Assembly (NCBI GenBank): GCA_947488905.1
Contig: CANLBJ010000001.1
Span: 496,001-560,000 of the forward strand
DNA: 64,000 nt
Reading direction: 5' to 3'
Source: Ulvibacter algarum
Lineage (GTDB): Bacteria > Bacteroidota > Bacteroidia > Flavobacteriales > Flavobacteriaceae
Below the pieces are notes generated by a model that did not search any database, was not told the origin of the DNA, and saw nothing but the letters and a program-made list of their open reading frames with translations. The stretch's first letter is position 1. Every line of letters begins with the position of its first letter. The translations under genes and the position numbers were made by a program. This document shows positions 9,925-18,369 of this stretch, one piece after another.

Positions 9925-10401
9925 TTATACTAAATCTTTAGGTACCTCACCATGCCTTCTAGTGTGCTCTTTTGTAATCACATAAAAGTCATCTGTTCTG
10001 TCTAGTTTGTTGAGGTTATTATAAAGCTCTTCTGGTAAAGCTCTAAGAGTTCTTGCTTTTAGGTCTATCCATCCACCCATCATCTCACATCGTGCCACAT
10101 TGCGTCCTTTATGGTCATAAAAGTTATGCTGAAAAGAGAAATATTTTCCGTCTTCACTCAAGCCTCTTAATTGCAAACTTACACGTATAGGATTACCAGG
10201 GAATACTTCTTTAAAGTAAAACATATGTTCATAAAAAACAACGGGACCAATGTTGTGTTCTGCCATTTTTGCTTGACCAAATCCGTTTTCTAGCATAAAA
10301 CTAAGGCGGGTATGGCTCATATAATTTATATAAGCACTATTAGCAAGATGTCTGTTTGCGTCGATGTCGTTCCATCGTACTTCAAATTCTTTTAAATACA
10401 T
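9925..10401 (-). CDS. Acyl-CoA thioesterase, hotdog (4HBT) fold
   Basis: The cytoplasmic protein has 158 residues. The N-terminal EVRWNDIDANRHLANSAYIN is the classic 4HBT signature, with the catalytic Asp near residue 12-14 and the conserved N-x-x-Y helix. It should hydrolyse an acyl-CoA thioester, substrate chain length unknown. It is 85 bases downstream of the alpha/beta hydrolase on the same strand and may be part of the TetR-controlled unit, which is inference. Confidence 0.85.
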   Translation of the reverse strand: MYLKEFEVRWNDIDANRHLANSAYINYMSHTRLSFMLENGFGQAKMAEHNIGPVVFYEHMFYFKEVFPGNPIRVSLQLRGLSEDGKYFSFQHNFYDHKGRNVARCEMMGGWIDLKARTLRALPEELYNNLNKLDRTDDFYVITKEHTRRHGEVPKDLV

Positions 10402-10486
10402 AAGCGTTTATTTATTTTATTAAGATTGATTTTATAGATATTATTAGCAATTGATACTTAGCCTTTATAGTAACAAAAGTATTAAG

Positions 10487-11383
10487 TTAACTGTTAATTA
10501 TAAGCTCTTGTTTTAGTTTCTGTTTAGGACTATTTGTTGTTTGTGTAGAATAAGATGTATCAATAAAAGTAATCACTCTGTCATAAACTTCTTCACTTTT
10601 TAAATCGTGTTTTAATCCTGTAGTGATTAGAGTTTCTAGTTTTGGGTTTTTCTCAATTGCACTTTTAATAGGTGCATAAGGTGTGATTAAATCTCCTTTA
10701 TCGTGAATAACTAGTTTTTGCTGAGGTGTTTGTGTTATTAATTTTTCTACTAAGATCTCTTTATGGGGTAGTACTAGAATTTCATTTATTTTTTTATCTA
10801 GAATATTAATCGCTTTTTTTGATAAGCCTAGCATCTCTTTAAAGTACATAAATATGGCATCTATACCAGATGGAGCTCCCATTATTACAATCTTATTTAT
10901 GCTAATCTCATTATTTACAAGGTATGCATAGGTTAATGCTGTGTTGCTAAAAGAATGACAAATAACAGTGTCTATAGTACCTATTCTATTTATGGTTTCT
11001 ACTATAGCTTGACGGTACATCTCTAAATTAAGTGTGTCTGTTTTAGACATACCGTGACCTGGTGCGTCTAGGGCATACATGGTGTGTTTTGTTAAATCTA
11101 ACTTATCATAATATGGTAACCAACGCTGGCTATTACTTAACCAGCCATGAAGAAATAGTACCTTTTTAGGTCCGTTACCCCATTTATAAAGTACAGAAGA
11201 TTGACCCTCAAGTTCAAAAAAAGTTTGATCTGCTTTGTTTAAAAACTCTTTGCCTTTTTCTGAAATACCTGCACGTTTTACTTTGCTAAGTATTTTAAAA
11301 GAATTGTTTAAATTCCATTTTGGGAATAAAAAAGCGGTAACATTTATAAAAGCACCTACAGATTTAATAATTAAATTTTTCAT
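10487..11383 (-). CDS. Alpha/beta hydrolase under probable TetR control
   Basis: The protein has 298 residues. The oxyanion region LFLHGWLSNSQRWLPY, LDAPGHGMSK, a serine elbow at VICHSFSNTALTY and a late His in GLKHDLKSEE give a complete Ser-Asp-His order. The elbow is unusual: C-H-S-F-S instead of G-x-S-x-G, so both flanking glycines are replaced. Family members range from esterases to lactonases, and the substrate is unknown. A perfect 18-bp palindrome sits 15 bases before its ATG (11398-11415), between it and the upstream tetR gene, so the regulator probably represses it directly. Confidence 0.82.
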   Translation of the reverse strand: MKNLIIKSVGAFINVTAFLFPKWNLNNSFKILSKVKRAGISEKGKEFLNKADQTFFELEGQSSVLYKWGNGPKKVLFLHGWLSNSQRWLPYYDKLDLTKHTMYALDAPGHGMSKTDTLNLEMYRQAIVETINRIGTIDTVICHSFSNTALTYAYLVNNEISINKIVIMGAPSGIDAIFMYFKEMLGLSKKAINILDKKINEILVLPHKEILVEKLITQTPQQKLVIHDKGDLITPYAPIKSAIEKNPKLETLITTGLKHDLKSEEVYDRVITFIDTSYSTQTTNSPKQKLKQELIINS

Positions 11384-11397
11384 TCAATATTTTTTAA

Positions 11398-11415
11398 TGA
11401 TACCAATTGGTATCA
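11398..11415. promoter_or_regulatory. TetR operator 1 (before hydrolase)
   Basis: TGATACCAATTGGTATCA is a perfect 18-bp palindrome in the 40-base gap between the tetR stop and the hydrolase start. Its core ATACCnATTGGTAT is repeated at 12021-12038 beside the tetR start, which makes a regulator binding site very likely. Confidence 0.8.
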
Positions 11416-11423
11416 AGTTGGTT

Positions 11424-12014
11424 TTATTTTAAAGTAGAAGAGACGACAGTCCTTAAATGGTCTACTGTTTTTAAGATAGCATCTGGTGTTCTTTCTAGCC
11501 TACTCATCATAATGCCTCCCTCTAGGGTTGCTATAATAATAGTAGCAAAAAAGGCAGCGTCTGTATCAGGTTTTACTTGATTGTTTTTAATCCCATTTTC
11601 TATTATTTTTTTAACAGAAGCTTTTAACTGAGCTAGTATATTAAATGTTTGTTGTCTTAATACAACATTTGTGTCATCTACCTCTGTTGCTGCGTTTAAT
11701 AAAGGACAACCGCCTTTATAGATAGGATTGTGCATATACTCTTCAAAAAAAGCAAAAGTTGCATCCATCTTCTCTTGATAGTTCTTTGCTTTTTTTATCT
11801 GGCCGCCAAGTTCTGTAAACATAAGCTTTGCTAGGCTACGTAAAGCTTGTTGCTCTAGATCACTTTTGTTTTCAAAATGTCTATAAATAGCACCTTTAGT
11901 TAAACCCGTAGCTCTAGTAATATCACTAATAGAAGTCGCCTTATAACCTTGTGTGTTAAAGAGGTTTGCACTTTCTCTAATAATGAGTTCTTTTGTAGAA
12001 ATGGCATTTCGCAT
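11424..12014 (-). CDS. TetR/AcrR-family transcriptional repressor
   Basis: The protein has 196 residues from the ATG at 12014; the open frame extends to a TTG at 12020. The N-terminal helix-turn-helix is clear (TSISDITRATGLTKGAIYRH, about residues 26-45), followed by a helical ligand domain with CPLLNAATEVDD, typical of the AcrR/TetR_C_11-like group. It probably senses a small hydrophobic compound. Two near-identical palindromes flank the gene: one next to its start codon and one before the hydrolase downstream. This predicts autorepression plus control of the hydrolase and perhaps the divergent YheT-type gene. Confidence 0.92.
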   Translation of the reverse strand: MRNAISTKELIIRESANLFNTQGYKATSISDITRATGLTKGAIYRHFENKSDLEQQALRSLAKLMFTELGGQIKKAKNYQEKMDATFAFFEEYMHNPIYKGGCPLLNAATEVDDTNVVLRQQTFNILAQLKASVKKIIENGIKNNQVKPDTDAAFFATIIIATLEGGIMMSRLERTPDAILKTVDHLRTVVSSTLK

Positions 12015-12020
12015 AAACAA

Positions 12021-12038
12021 AGATACCGATTGGTATCT
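12021..12038. promoter_or_regulatory. TetR operator 2 (tetR / yheT divergent promoter)
   Basis: AGATACCGATTGGTATCT has 7-bp perfect arms AGATACC / GGTATCT. It starts 7 bases upstream of the tetR ATG and 49 bases before the divergent gene at 12087. It shares 14 of 18 bases or better with operator 1. Confidence 0.8.
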
Positions 12039-12086
12039 TACTTACAAATAATTTTTTAAAGTAATTTTTCTTGTTACTTTTACCAT

Positions 12087-13076
12087 GTGCCAATCATCAT
12101 TTCAAAATATAAAGCCAAGGGTCCTTTTAAAAGTGGTCATTTTTCTACTATTTACTCAGCAAAGCTGAGACCTATACCTCGTTTAAAACAAATAAGAAAA
12201 CGCCTAGAGCTAGAAGATGGTGATTTTATAGATGTAGACTGGAGTTACCACGTTTCTGAAATAAAACCTTCAAAGAAGCTAGTCATTTTATTACATGGGC
12301 TTGAAGGAAATGCACAACGTAGTTATATTAAAGGGCAGGGAAGCATATTAAACAAAAATGGTTGGGATGTAGCATCTATGAATCATCGCGGTTGTAGTGG
12401 AGAAGAAAACAGATTATACCTCTCTTATCATAGCGGGAGAACAGAGGACCTTGCAGAGTTTATAACCCATATCATTACTACTTATAAGTATGATGAGATC
12501 TCACTTGTAGGTTATAGTTTAGGTGGTAATGTATTACTCAAATATCTAGGTGAGCGTGATGAGTTACCCAAACAATTAAAAAGTGGAGTTGCTATATCTA
12601 CCCCATTGCATTTAAGAGGCGCACTAGAGCAGTTAATCAAGAGAGAAAATTTTGTGTACAGCCAAACATTTATCAATGATTTGCGTCGCAAGTACAAAAG
12701 AAAAATGTCTAATTTTCCAGAATCTATGAACCCAGAAGAGCTCAAGAAAATAGGAACTTTATTAGATTTTGATCATTTATACACTGCAAAAGCACACGGC
12801 TTTAAAGACGCTTATGATTATTATGAGAAGAGCAGTTCTATTCATGTGTTAGAAAACATTAAAGTTCCTGTTTTAATATTAAATGCAGAGAATGATAGTT
12901 TTTTAAGTCCGGAGAGTTACCCTTTTCAATTAATAAAAAAACTTGATAATGTATTTCTAGAAGTCCCAAGGCATGGTGGTCACGTAGGCTTTCATGAAAC
13001 AAATGGTATCTATTACAGTGAACGCAGGGTCATAGAGTTTTTGAGCGATTTTACTTCGGAAATAGCTGAAAATTAA
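12087..13076 (+). CDS. YheT-type alpha/beta hydrolase
   Basis: The protein has 329 residues. It matches the YheT/UPF0017 (ABHD1/3-like) hydrolases: KSGHFSTIYSAKLR near the start, ILLHGLEGNAQRSYIKGQG, the MNHRGCSGEENR loop, and the nucleophile elbow LVGYSLGGNVLLKYLGE. The late HGGHVGF supplies the catalytic His. Members are carboxylesterase-like and poorly characterised. The start is GTG at 12087; an ATG at 12085 is out of frame. It diverges from tetR with an operator between, so shared regulation is possible. One copy of the CTTCGGAAA word lies in its last codons. Confidence 0.88.
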   Translation: MPIIISKYKAKGPFKSGHFSTIYSAKLRPIPRLKQIRKRLELEDGDFIDVDWSYHVSEIKPSKKLVILLHGLEGNAQRSYIKGQGSILNKNGWDVASMNHRGCSGEENRLYLSYHSGRTEDLAEFITHIITTYKYDEISLVGYSLGGNVLLKYLGERDELPKQLKSGVAISTPLHLRGALEQLIKRENFVYSQTFINDLRRKYKRKMSNFPESMNPEELKKIGTLLDFDHLYTAKAHGFKDAYDYYEKSSSIHVLENIKVPVLILNAENDSFLSPESYPFQLIKKLDNVFLEVPRHGGHVGFHETNGIYYSERRVIEFLSDFTSEIAEN

Positions 13077-13116
13077 AAACTGCTAATACATTTTACAAAA
13101 GCAATAATCAATCAAA

Positions 13117-13470
13117 ATGGAACTAGATAGCCAAATATTTGAGTCTTTAGGCTATTGTTTCTTTTTGTTACTACTAGCAATTGTTTTTAGAAAATTTCCG
13201 CCTAAAAAAATTAACGGATTATACGGCTATCGTACCGCCACTTCAATGAAGAGTCAAGAAATTTGGGAAGCAGCAAATAAGTATTGGACATCATTATTTA
13301 TTAAGGTTTGCGCATTTAATTTCCTTTTTCCAGTTATTGGATATTTCACATTTCCGAAGTACATAGTGCTCGTTACAGTAATAGCAACTACTATCACATT
13401 ACTTCTTACTATTCCTTTTACTGAAATGTTCTTGAAAAAGAACTTTGACAAAAACGGAAAACGCATTTAA
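13117..13470 (+). CDS. SdpI-like small membrane protein
   Basis: The protein has 117 residues and about three hydrophobic helices. The segment KKINGLYGYRTATSMKSQEIWEAAN is the SdpI-family signature (NxxxGYRTxxSMKNxexWxxAN). In Bacillus, SdpI gives immunity to the SdpC toxin and senses it, but short SdpI-domain proteins are common elsewhere without a toxin. No sdpABC genes are seen here, so the role is unknown. Confidence 0.8.
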   Translation: MELDSQIFESLGYCFFLLLLAIVFRKFPPKKINGLYGYRTATSMKSQEIWEAANKYWTSLFIKVCAFNFLFPVIGYFTFPKYIVLVTVIATTITLLLTIPFTEMFLKKNFDKNGKRI

Positions 13471-13489
13471 TCAACCTCTTGGTTTTGTT

Positions 13490-13497
13490 TACCTTTG
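13490..13497 (+). promoter_or_regulatory. Possible -7 box for yicC-gmk-nadD
   Basis: TACCTTTG, followed by CAG, matches TAnnTTTG and lies 20 bases before the yicC ATG. No convincing -33 box is seen. Confidence 0.45.
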
Positions 13498-13517
13498 CAG
13501 CTTAATTTTATGAATTT

Positions 13518-14375
13518 ATGATTCAATCAATGACGGGTTACGGTAAAAGTGTAATCCAACTCGCTTCAAAAAAAATTACTGTTGAGATAAAATCTTTAAA
13601 CAGTAAGAGTCTAGATATTAATGCTAGAGTGCCGTCTTCTTACAGAGAGAAAGAGCTCAATATGCGTAAAATGCTTGCAAGCTCTCTTACACGAGGTAAA
13701 GTAGATTTTAGCTTATACGTTGAGTCTACAGGCGAAGAGACTACTTCTCAAATTAACGAAGTAGTTGTAAGGCAATATATGAAGCAGCTTGCAAATGTGG
13801 TTGACGCTGAGCAAACAGAGCTACTAAAAATGGCAATTAAAATGCCAGATGCCCTAAAAACAACAAGAGAAGAAATAGATGATAATGAGTTTGCCGAAAT
13901 TTTAAAAGCGGTAAAAGAAGCACTTGTTGCAATTAATACCTACAGGACTGATGAAGGTGAAGTTCTAAAAAATGATTTTTTAGAAAGAGTAGATATTATA
14001 GAGGCTAGACTTGAAGAGGTGTTAGAGATAGACTCACAACGTATTGCTAACGTAAAAGAGCGTTTGCGTAATGCTGTAAGTGATCTTAAAGAAAAAGTAG
14101 ATGAAAATCGTTTTGAACAAGAACTTATCTACTACCTAGAAAAATATGATATTACTGAAGAAAAAGTGCGTTTACAAAACCACTTAAACTATTTTAGAGA
14201 AGCTATAAATAGTGACGACAGTAATGGTAAAAAGCTTGGTTTTATTACTCAAGAGATAGGTAGAGAGATTAATACTATAGGTAGTAAATCTAACTTTGCG
14301 CCTATGCAGCAGCTAGTGGTACAGATGAAAGATGAGCTAGAAAAGATTAAAGAACAAGCGTTAAACGTATTATAA
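13518..14375 (+). CDS. yicC: YicC/YloC-family endoribonuclease
   Basis: The protein has 285 residues, the usual family length. The N-terminus MIQSMTGYGKSV is diagnostic; the central domain has the conserved SLNSKSLDINARVP, and the C-terminal DUF1732 part has KLGFITQEIGREINTIGSKS. YicC proteins are reported endoribonucleases in E. coli and Bacillus. The gene starts a three-gene unit with gmk (10-base gap) and nadD (1-base overlap), a common arrangement in Bacteroidota. Confidence 0.93.
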   Translation: MIQSMTGYGKSVIQLASKKITVEIKSLNSKSLDINARVPSSYREKELNMRKMLASSLTRGKVDFSLYVESTGEETTSQINEVVVRQYMKQLANVVDAEQTELLKMAIKMPDALKTTREEIDDNEFAEILKAVKEALVAINTYRTDEGEVLKNDFLERVDIIEARLEEVLEIDSQRIANVKERLRNAVSDLKEKVDENRFEQELIYYLEKYDITEEKVRLQNHLNYFREAINSDDSNGKKLGFITQEIGREINTIGSKSNFAPMQQLVVQMKDELEKIKEQALNVL

Positions 14376-14385
14376 AAAAACGGCA

Positions 14386-15024
14386 ATGTCTCAATCAACT
14401 AATAAAGGAGGAAAATTAATTGTATTCTCTGCACCATCTGGTAGTGGTAAAACTACAATAGTAAAACACCTTTTAAAACAAGAAGAATTAAATCTTGAGT
14501 TTTCTGTATCTGCTGCTTCTAGAGCCCCAAGGGGAGAAGAAGTAGATGGTAAGGATTATTATTTTTTAAGTATAGATGAGTTTAAAAAACACATGAAAAA
14601 TGATGACTTCTTAGAGTGGGAAGAAGTCTATAGAGATAACTTTTATGGTACCCTTAATAGCGAGATAGAGCGTATCTGGGCAATGGGCAAAAACGTGATT
14701 TTTGATATTGATGTTGTAGGAGGATTAAGAATTAAAAGAAAATTTCCGGAGAGAACCTTAGCGGTATTTGTAAAACCGCCAAGTGTAGATGAGTTAAAGA
14801 TTAGGCTTAAAAAACGTAAAACGGAGAGTGAAGAAAAAATAAATATGCGTATCGCAAAAGCCTCTGTAGAGATGGCAACAGCACCTCGTTTTGATCATAT
14901 AATACTTAACGACACACTAGAGCACGCCTTAAAAGAAGCAGAAAGATTAGTTTCAGAACATATATCAAAACCTATATTTGATGATGTAAAGCTTGATAAA
15001 AGTGACTTCAAAGAAGAAAAGTAA
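14386..15024 (+). CDS. gmk: Guanylate kinase
   Basis: The protein has 212 residues. It phosphorylates GMP to GDP with ATP in the cytoplasm. It shows the P-loop FSAPSGSGKTTIVKH at about residues 14-28, the GMP-binding SRAPRGEEVDGKDYYF (S-R-x-x-R-x-x-E-x-x-x-x-x-Y pattern) and FLEWEEVYRDNFYGT. An acidic/lysine tail of about 15 residues follows the last helix. It overlaps nadD by one base in a TAATG junction. Confidence 0.96.
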   Translation: MSQSTNKGGKLIVFSAPSGSGKTTIVKHLLKQEELNLEFSVSAASRAPRGEEVDGKDYYFLSIDEFKKHMKNDDFLEWEEVYRDNFYGTLNSEIERIWAMGKNVIFDIDVVGGLRIKRKFPERTLAVFVKPPSVDELKIRLKKRKTESEEKINMRIAKASVEMATAPRFDHIILNDTLEHALKEAERLVSEHISKPIFDDVKLDKSDFKEEK

Positions 15025-15602
15025 TGAAAGTAGGATTATATTTTGGGACTTTTAATCCCATTCACATAGGTCACCTCACTATTGCTAACCATATGGCAGA
15101 GTATAGTGATCTTGACCAGATATGGATGGTAGTTACACCACACAATCCACACAAAAAAAAGAGTTCATTGCTAGATAACAACCATCGTATAGAGATGGTA
15201 AATATTGCAGTAGAGGACTACCAGAAAATAAAGTCAAGCAGAATAGAGTTTAATCTACCACAGCCTAACTATACAATAAATACACTTGCTGTTCTTGAAG
15301 AGAAGCATCCAGAAATTGACTTTTGTTTAATAATGGGCGAAGACAATTTAAAGAGTTTTCATAAATGGAAAAACTACGAAGTTATTTTAGAGCGCTATGC
15401 TATTTATGTATATCCCAGAATTTCTGATGGTAAAGTAGAAACCCAATTTGACGGTCATCCTAAAATTATAAAAGTCGCAGCGCCTATCATGGAGCTATCT
15501 TCTACCTTTATAAGAAAAGCAGTTAAAGACAAAAAAAACATACGACCACTTTTGCCTCAAAATGTATGGGAGTATCTTGATAAAATGAATTTTTATAGAT
15601 AA
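15024..15602 (+). CDS. nadD: Nicotinate-nucleotide adenylyltransferase
   Basis: The protein has 192 residues. It joins ATP and nicotinate mononucleotide in NAD synthesis. The N-terminal GLYFGTFNPIHIGHLTIANH contains the nucleotidyltransferase HxGH motif (HIGH), followed by VVTPHNPHKKK and the late SSTFIRKAVKDKKNIRPLLP (the ISSTxIR motif). Length and context after gmk are typical of Flavobacteriaceae. The ATG overlaps the gmk stop by one base. Confidence 0.96.
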   Translation: MKVGLYFGTFNPIHIGHLTIANHMAEYSDLDQIWMVVTPHNPHKKKSSLLDNNHRIEMVNIAVEDYQKIKSSRIEFNLPQPNYTINTLAVLEEKHPEIDFCLIMGEDNLKSFHKWKNYEVILERYAIYVYPRISDGKVETQFDGHPKIIKVAAPIMELSSTFIRKAVKDKKNIRPLLPQNVWEYLDKMNFYR

Positions 15603-15640
15603 AAAAAACCGCCCTAACACAAGTAGCGTTAAGACGGTTT
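15601..15640 (-). terminator. Terminator of the 15677 lipoprotein gene
   Basis: On the minus strand a stem of AAACCG / CGGTTT with an inner TAAC / GTTA pairing is followed by eight T. It may also end nadD on the other strand, where the T run is short. Confidence 0.7.
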
Positions 15641-15676
15641 ACTAACCAACCAAAAAAGTTTTCTATATTTCTAAGA

Positions 15677-16597
15677 TTAGAATTTGCTAATCTTCTTCAT
15701 CGTTTTTGCAATGTCTGCTTTTGTTTTTCTAAGTTTTCCCTCACCTGCCGTTTTATACTCAATGTAACCACGACCAGTAAACTCATATAGTGTTCCAGAG
15801 TTGTTATGAAACAGCTCAATGGTTTTATCATTTAATACACTTAACTCAAAATACTCATCTCCCAGATAGTCATAATCTAATGTTAGGTATTTTAATGTTT
15901 CTGTACCACTCACATCATCTACATTGTAAACCCCTGTATAGTCATAATAAACATCATAAGGGTGCACTCCATTAGCGTCTTGAGAGCTTTTAAAATTACC
16001 GTCTCCACCACCTGGCAAGAATGCCACATAGTTTTCATAATCAAACTCATTTAGGTTTCCATATTCACTAGTGTATGTTTTTTCCCAAGTATTATATTCT
16101 TGTAAGAAATAGTGAATATTTCTATAAAATACACGGTCATAATCAAAGGTGTTTCTTTGGTATCCTTCTAGCACATAGCTAATGTTTTGCTGCGGAAAAT
16201 ATAATTCAATTTCAAAGTTGTTAAGTTGAGTCACTTCAAAGTTATAAAACCCATCTAGGTCGTGATCTACTTCTAGTCTACCATTATAAGTGTCGTAATA
16301 CCCTACATCAATACCAAGACCATTTCCTTGGTTTCCAAAACCTACTAGGTTATTGTTAGCGTACAAATTTCCGTTTTTAAAAGACACTGTAAATGCTTTT
16401 TGCAAAAATGGAATGTACCCGTTACCTTGAGTACGTTCTATGTCTACGTACCACAAATCATAAGATGTAACCAACTCTGCTAATGTAATTACAGGAACTG
16501 GATCTACGTGGTTCTCTTCTACGATTACTTCTGTATAACATGAAGTAAAAAGGGTTGCTACTAGTGCAAAGCCAAAAAATAGTTTGAATGTTTTCAT
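15677..16597 (-). CDS. Conserved lipoprotein of unknown function
   Basis: The protein has 306 residues with a lipoprotein signal peptide ending LVATLFTSC (Cys at 20). The mature part is rich in aromatic and acidic residues and has repeated short strand-like blocks, for example SYDLWYVDIERTQGNG, LYANNNLVGFG, RNIHYFLQEYNTWEK and LYEFTGRGYIEY. I recognise it as a Flavobacteriaceae family that occurs next to nadD and is sometimes mislabelled as a nicotinate adenylyltransferase because of that neighbour; it has no nucleotidyltransferase motif. The C-terminal 25 residues are basic. Function is unknown. Confidence 0.75.
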   Translation of the reverse strand: MKTFKLFFGFALVATLFTSCYTEVIVEENHVDPVPVITLAELVTSYDLWYVDIERTQGNGYIPFLQKAFTVSFKNGNLYANNNLVGFGNQGNGLGIDVGYYDTYNGRLEVDHDLDGFYNFEVTQLNNFEIELYFPQQNISYVLEGYQRNTFDYDRVFYRNIHYFLQEYNTWEKTYTSEYGNLNEFDYENYVAFLPGGGDGNFKSSQDANGVHPYDVYYDYTGVYNVDDVSGTETLKYLTLDYDYLGDEYFELSVLNDKTIELFHNNSGTLYEFTGRGYIEYKTAGEGKLRKTKADIAKTMKKISKF

Positions 16598-16864
16598 AAT
16601 TCTGTAATTTAAAATTCTATTAAGTAAATTTCACAAACTATGCCAAAAACATAAAGCACTATTAATCAATAAGTTGTGGCTAATTTTATTTGGTTTATTA
16701 AAACTAAAACACATCTGTTTCTTTTAATTTAATTGCTGTTTTTAGAAAGAATAGATCAAATAATCTTAATAATTCTCGCCAAAAAGTCAACTCTTATCAA
16801 AATTTTAAACCTATAAAATTTCAGAAATTGTATCTTGCAGGCGTACTTTTACAGGTATAAAATT

Positions 16865-17869
16865 ATGAAAGAGAATTTAAAATTTGCGGTAATAGGTGGA
16901 GGTAGTTGGGCAACAGCTATCGTAAAAATGTTATGCGAGAATCTTGATGAAGTTGGCTGGTATATGCGCAATGAAACCGCTATAGAGCACATAAAAAAAG
17001 AACAACATAACCCAAACTATTTAAGTGCAGTAGAGTTTAAACCAGAGCAGTTAAAACTAAGCAGTAATATTAATGAGCTTGTAGCTTATGCAGATGTACT
17101 CATTTTTGTGGTGCCTTCTGCGTTTGTATATAGCGAGTTATCTACTTTAACTGTTTCACTAGAAGGGAAAATAGTTTTTTCTGCTATAAAAGGTATTGTA
17201 CCAGAAACAAGTTTAATTGTAGGGGACCACTTAAACACTCATTGCGGAGTGCCTTTTAATAATATAGGTGTTATATCTGGACCGTGTCACGCAGAAGAAG
17301 TAGCATTAGAACGTCTGTCTTATTTAACCATTTCTTGTGCAGATGAAGAAAAGGCAAAGCTAGTAGCGAGTCACCTTAGCTGCGATTACATAAAATGCAC
17401 AACGAGTGATGATGTAATAGGAACAGAGTATGCCGCGATGTTAAAAAATATTTATGCCATTGCAGCTGGTATTGCCCATGGCTTGGGGTACGGAGATAAT
17501 TTTCAGGCAGTGTTAATGAGTAATGCCATACGAGAGATGAAGCGTTACATAAAGAAAGCTCACAAAATGAAGCGCGATATAAACGACTCTGCTTATTTAG
17601 GAGACTTGTTAGTAACGGGATATTCTACTTTTAGCCGCAATAGATTGTTTGGTAACATGATAGGTAAAGGATACACTGTAAAAAGCGCAATGATGGAGAT
17701 GAGTATGGTAGCTGAGGGTTATTATGCAACAAAAAGTGCTTACACGTTAAATAAAGCTAAAAATAAAAAGAAAGCAAAGACGCCAATAATTAATGCTATT
17801 TATGGTATTCTTTATGAAAATAAAGATCCAAAAAAGATATTTAAAAACCTTACAGAGAAGCTAAACTAG
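16865..17869 (+). CDS. gpsA: NAD(P)H-dependent glycerol-3-phosphate dehydrogenase
   Basis: The protein has 334 residues from ATG 16865; the longer frame adds ten implausible residues. It reduces dihydroxyacetone phosphate to sn-glycerol 3-phosphate for phospholipid synthesis. The N-terminal AVIGGGSWATAIVKML is the dinucleotide-binding loop. SGPCHAEEVA, the catalytic Lys in YAAMLKNIYAIAAGIAHGLGYG, and GDLLVTGYSTFSRNRLFGN are all present. The gene stands alone. A TATCTTGC sequence about 20 bases upstream resembles a degenerate TAnnTTTG box. Confidence 0.95.
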   Translation: MKENLKFAVIGGGSWATAIVKMLCENLDEVGWYMRNETAIEHIKKEQHNPNYLSAVEFKPEQLKLSSNINELVAYADVLIFVVPSAFVYSELSTLTVSLEGKIVFSAIKGIVPETSLIVGDHLNTHCGVPFNNIGVISGPCHAEEVALERLSYLTISCADEEKAKLVASHLSCDYIKCTTSDDVIGTEYAAMLKNIYAIAAGIAHGLGYGDNFQAVLMSNAIREMKRYIKKAHKMKRDINDSAYLGDLLVTGYSTFSRNRLFGNMIGKGYTVKSAMMEMSMVAEGYYATKSAYTLNKAKNKKKAKTPIINAIYGILYENKDPKKIFKNLTEKLN

Positions 17870-17942
17870 AACATTTAAAAATCAGATGTTTTCCATTTTT
17901 TTGATGCTATAAAATGTAAGATGTTTTTTGCTTCGGAAATAG

Positions 17943-18338
17943 CTATCGTGCCAAGACTCCTTTTTTATTTATTACAGGTAATAAGACAGCATTCTCTTCT
18001 TTAATTGAAAAACGAGGCAACTCAAAACGCTTGTCATACATTTTATTACCTATAAAATAAGTGGTGGTAAAAAAGTTGTCAAGTTTAAAAACACTCTCTT
18101 CTATAAACTCAATCTTAGCGTATCCCTTAGCAGGAACTATTGTGATTGTTTTTCTAAAGGGTGCTGTCATATCTTTCTCATCATAACCTTGAGTTACAAT
18201 TAAGACTGTTTCTATAGGCTGTAGGCCATCATTAATAAGATATACATTCCAGTCATGCGTGTTATATTCGTCATTAAATTCTAATACAGCAGCCACGTGA
18301 ATGTCCTTTACTTCTGGTATGTCAATGTCTTTTCTCAA
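17943..18338 (-). CDS. Conserved hypothetical protein downstream of pheS
   Basis: The protein has 131 residues and no signal peptide or membrane segment. It opens MRKDIDIPEVKDIHVAAVLE and ends with VINKKGVLAR. It looks like an all-beta cytoplasmic domain with LIVTQGY and GYAKIEFI strands. The start is TTG at 18338; there is no better codon nearby. It lies 31 bases after pheS on the same strand, so it is probably cotranscribed. I recall homologues in Flavobacteriaceae annotated as phenylalanyl-tRNA synthetase subunit by neighbour error. Function is unknown. Confidence 0.7.
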   Translation of the reverse strand: MRKDIDIPEVKDIHVAAVLEFNDEYNTHDWNVYLINDGLQPIETVLIVTQGYDEKDMTAPFRKTITIVPAKGYAKIEFIEESVFKLDNFFTTTYFIGNKMYDKRFELPRFSIKEENAVLLPVINKKGVLAR

Positions 18339-18369
18339 GGGTAGATCTTATTATAATGGATTAAAAAAA

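Noticed and set aside
13117-13470. Immunity gene of a toxin pair
   Set aside because: Only the SdpI-like part is present; no SdpC toxin or sdpAB genes are beside it.
16598-16864. RNA gene in the AT-rich gap before gpsA
   Set aside because: No tRNA-like cloverleaf or strong stem could be found; it looks like a plain promoter gap.
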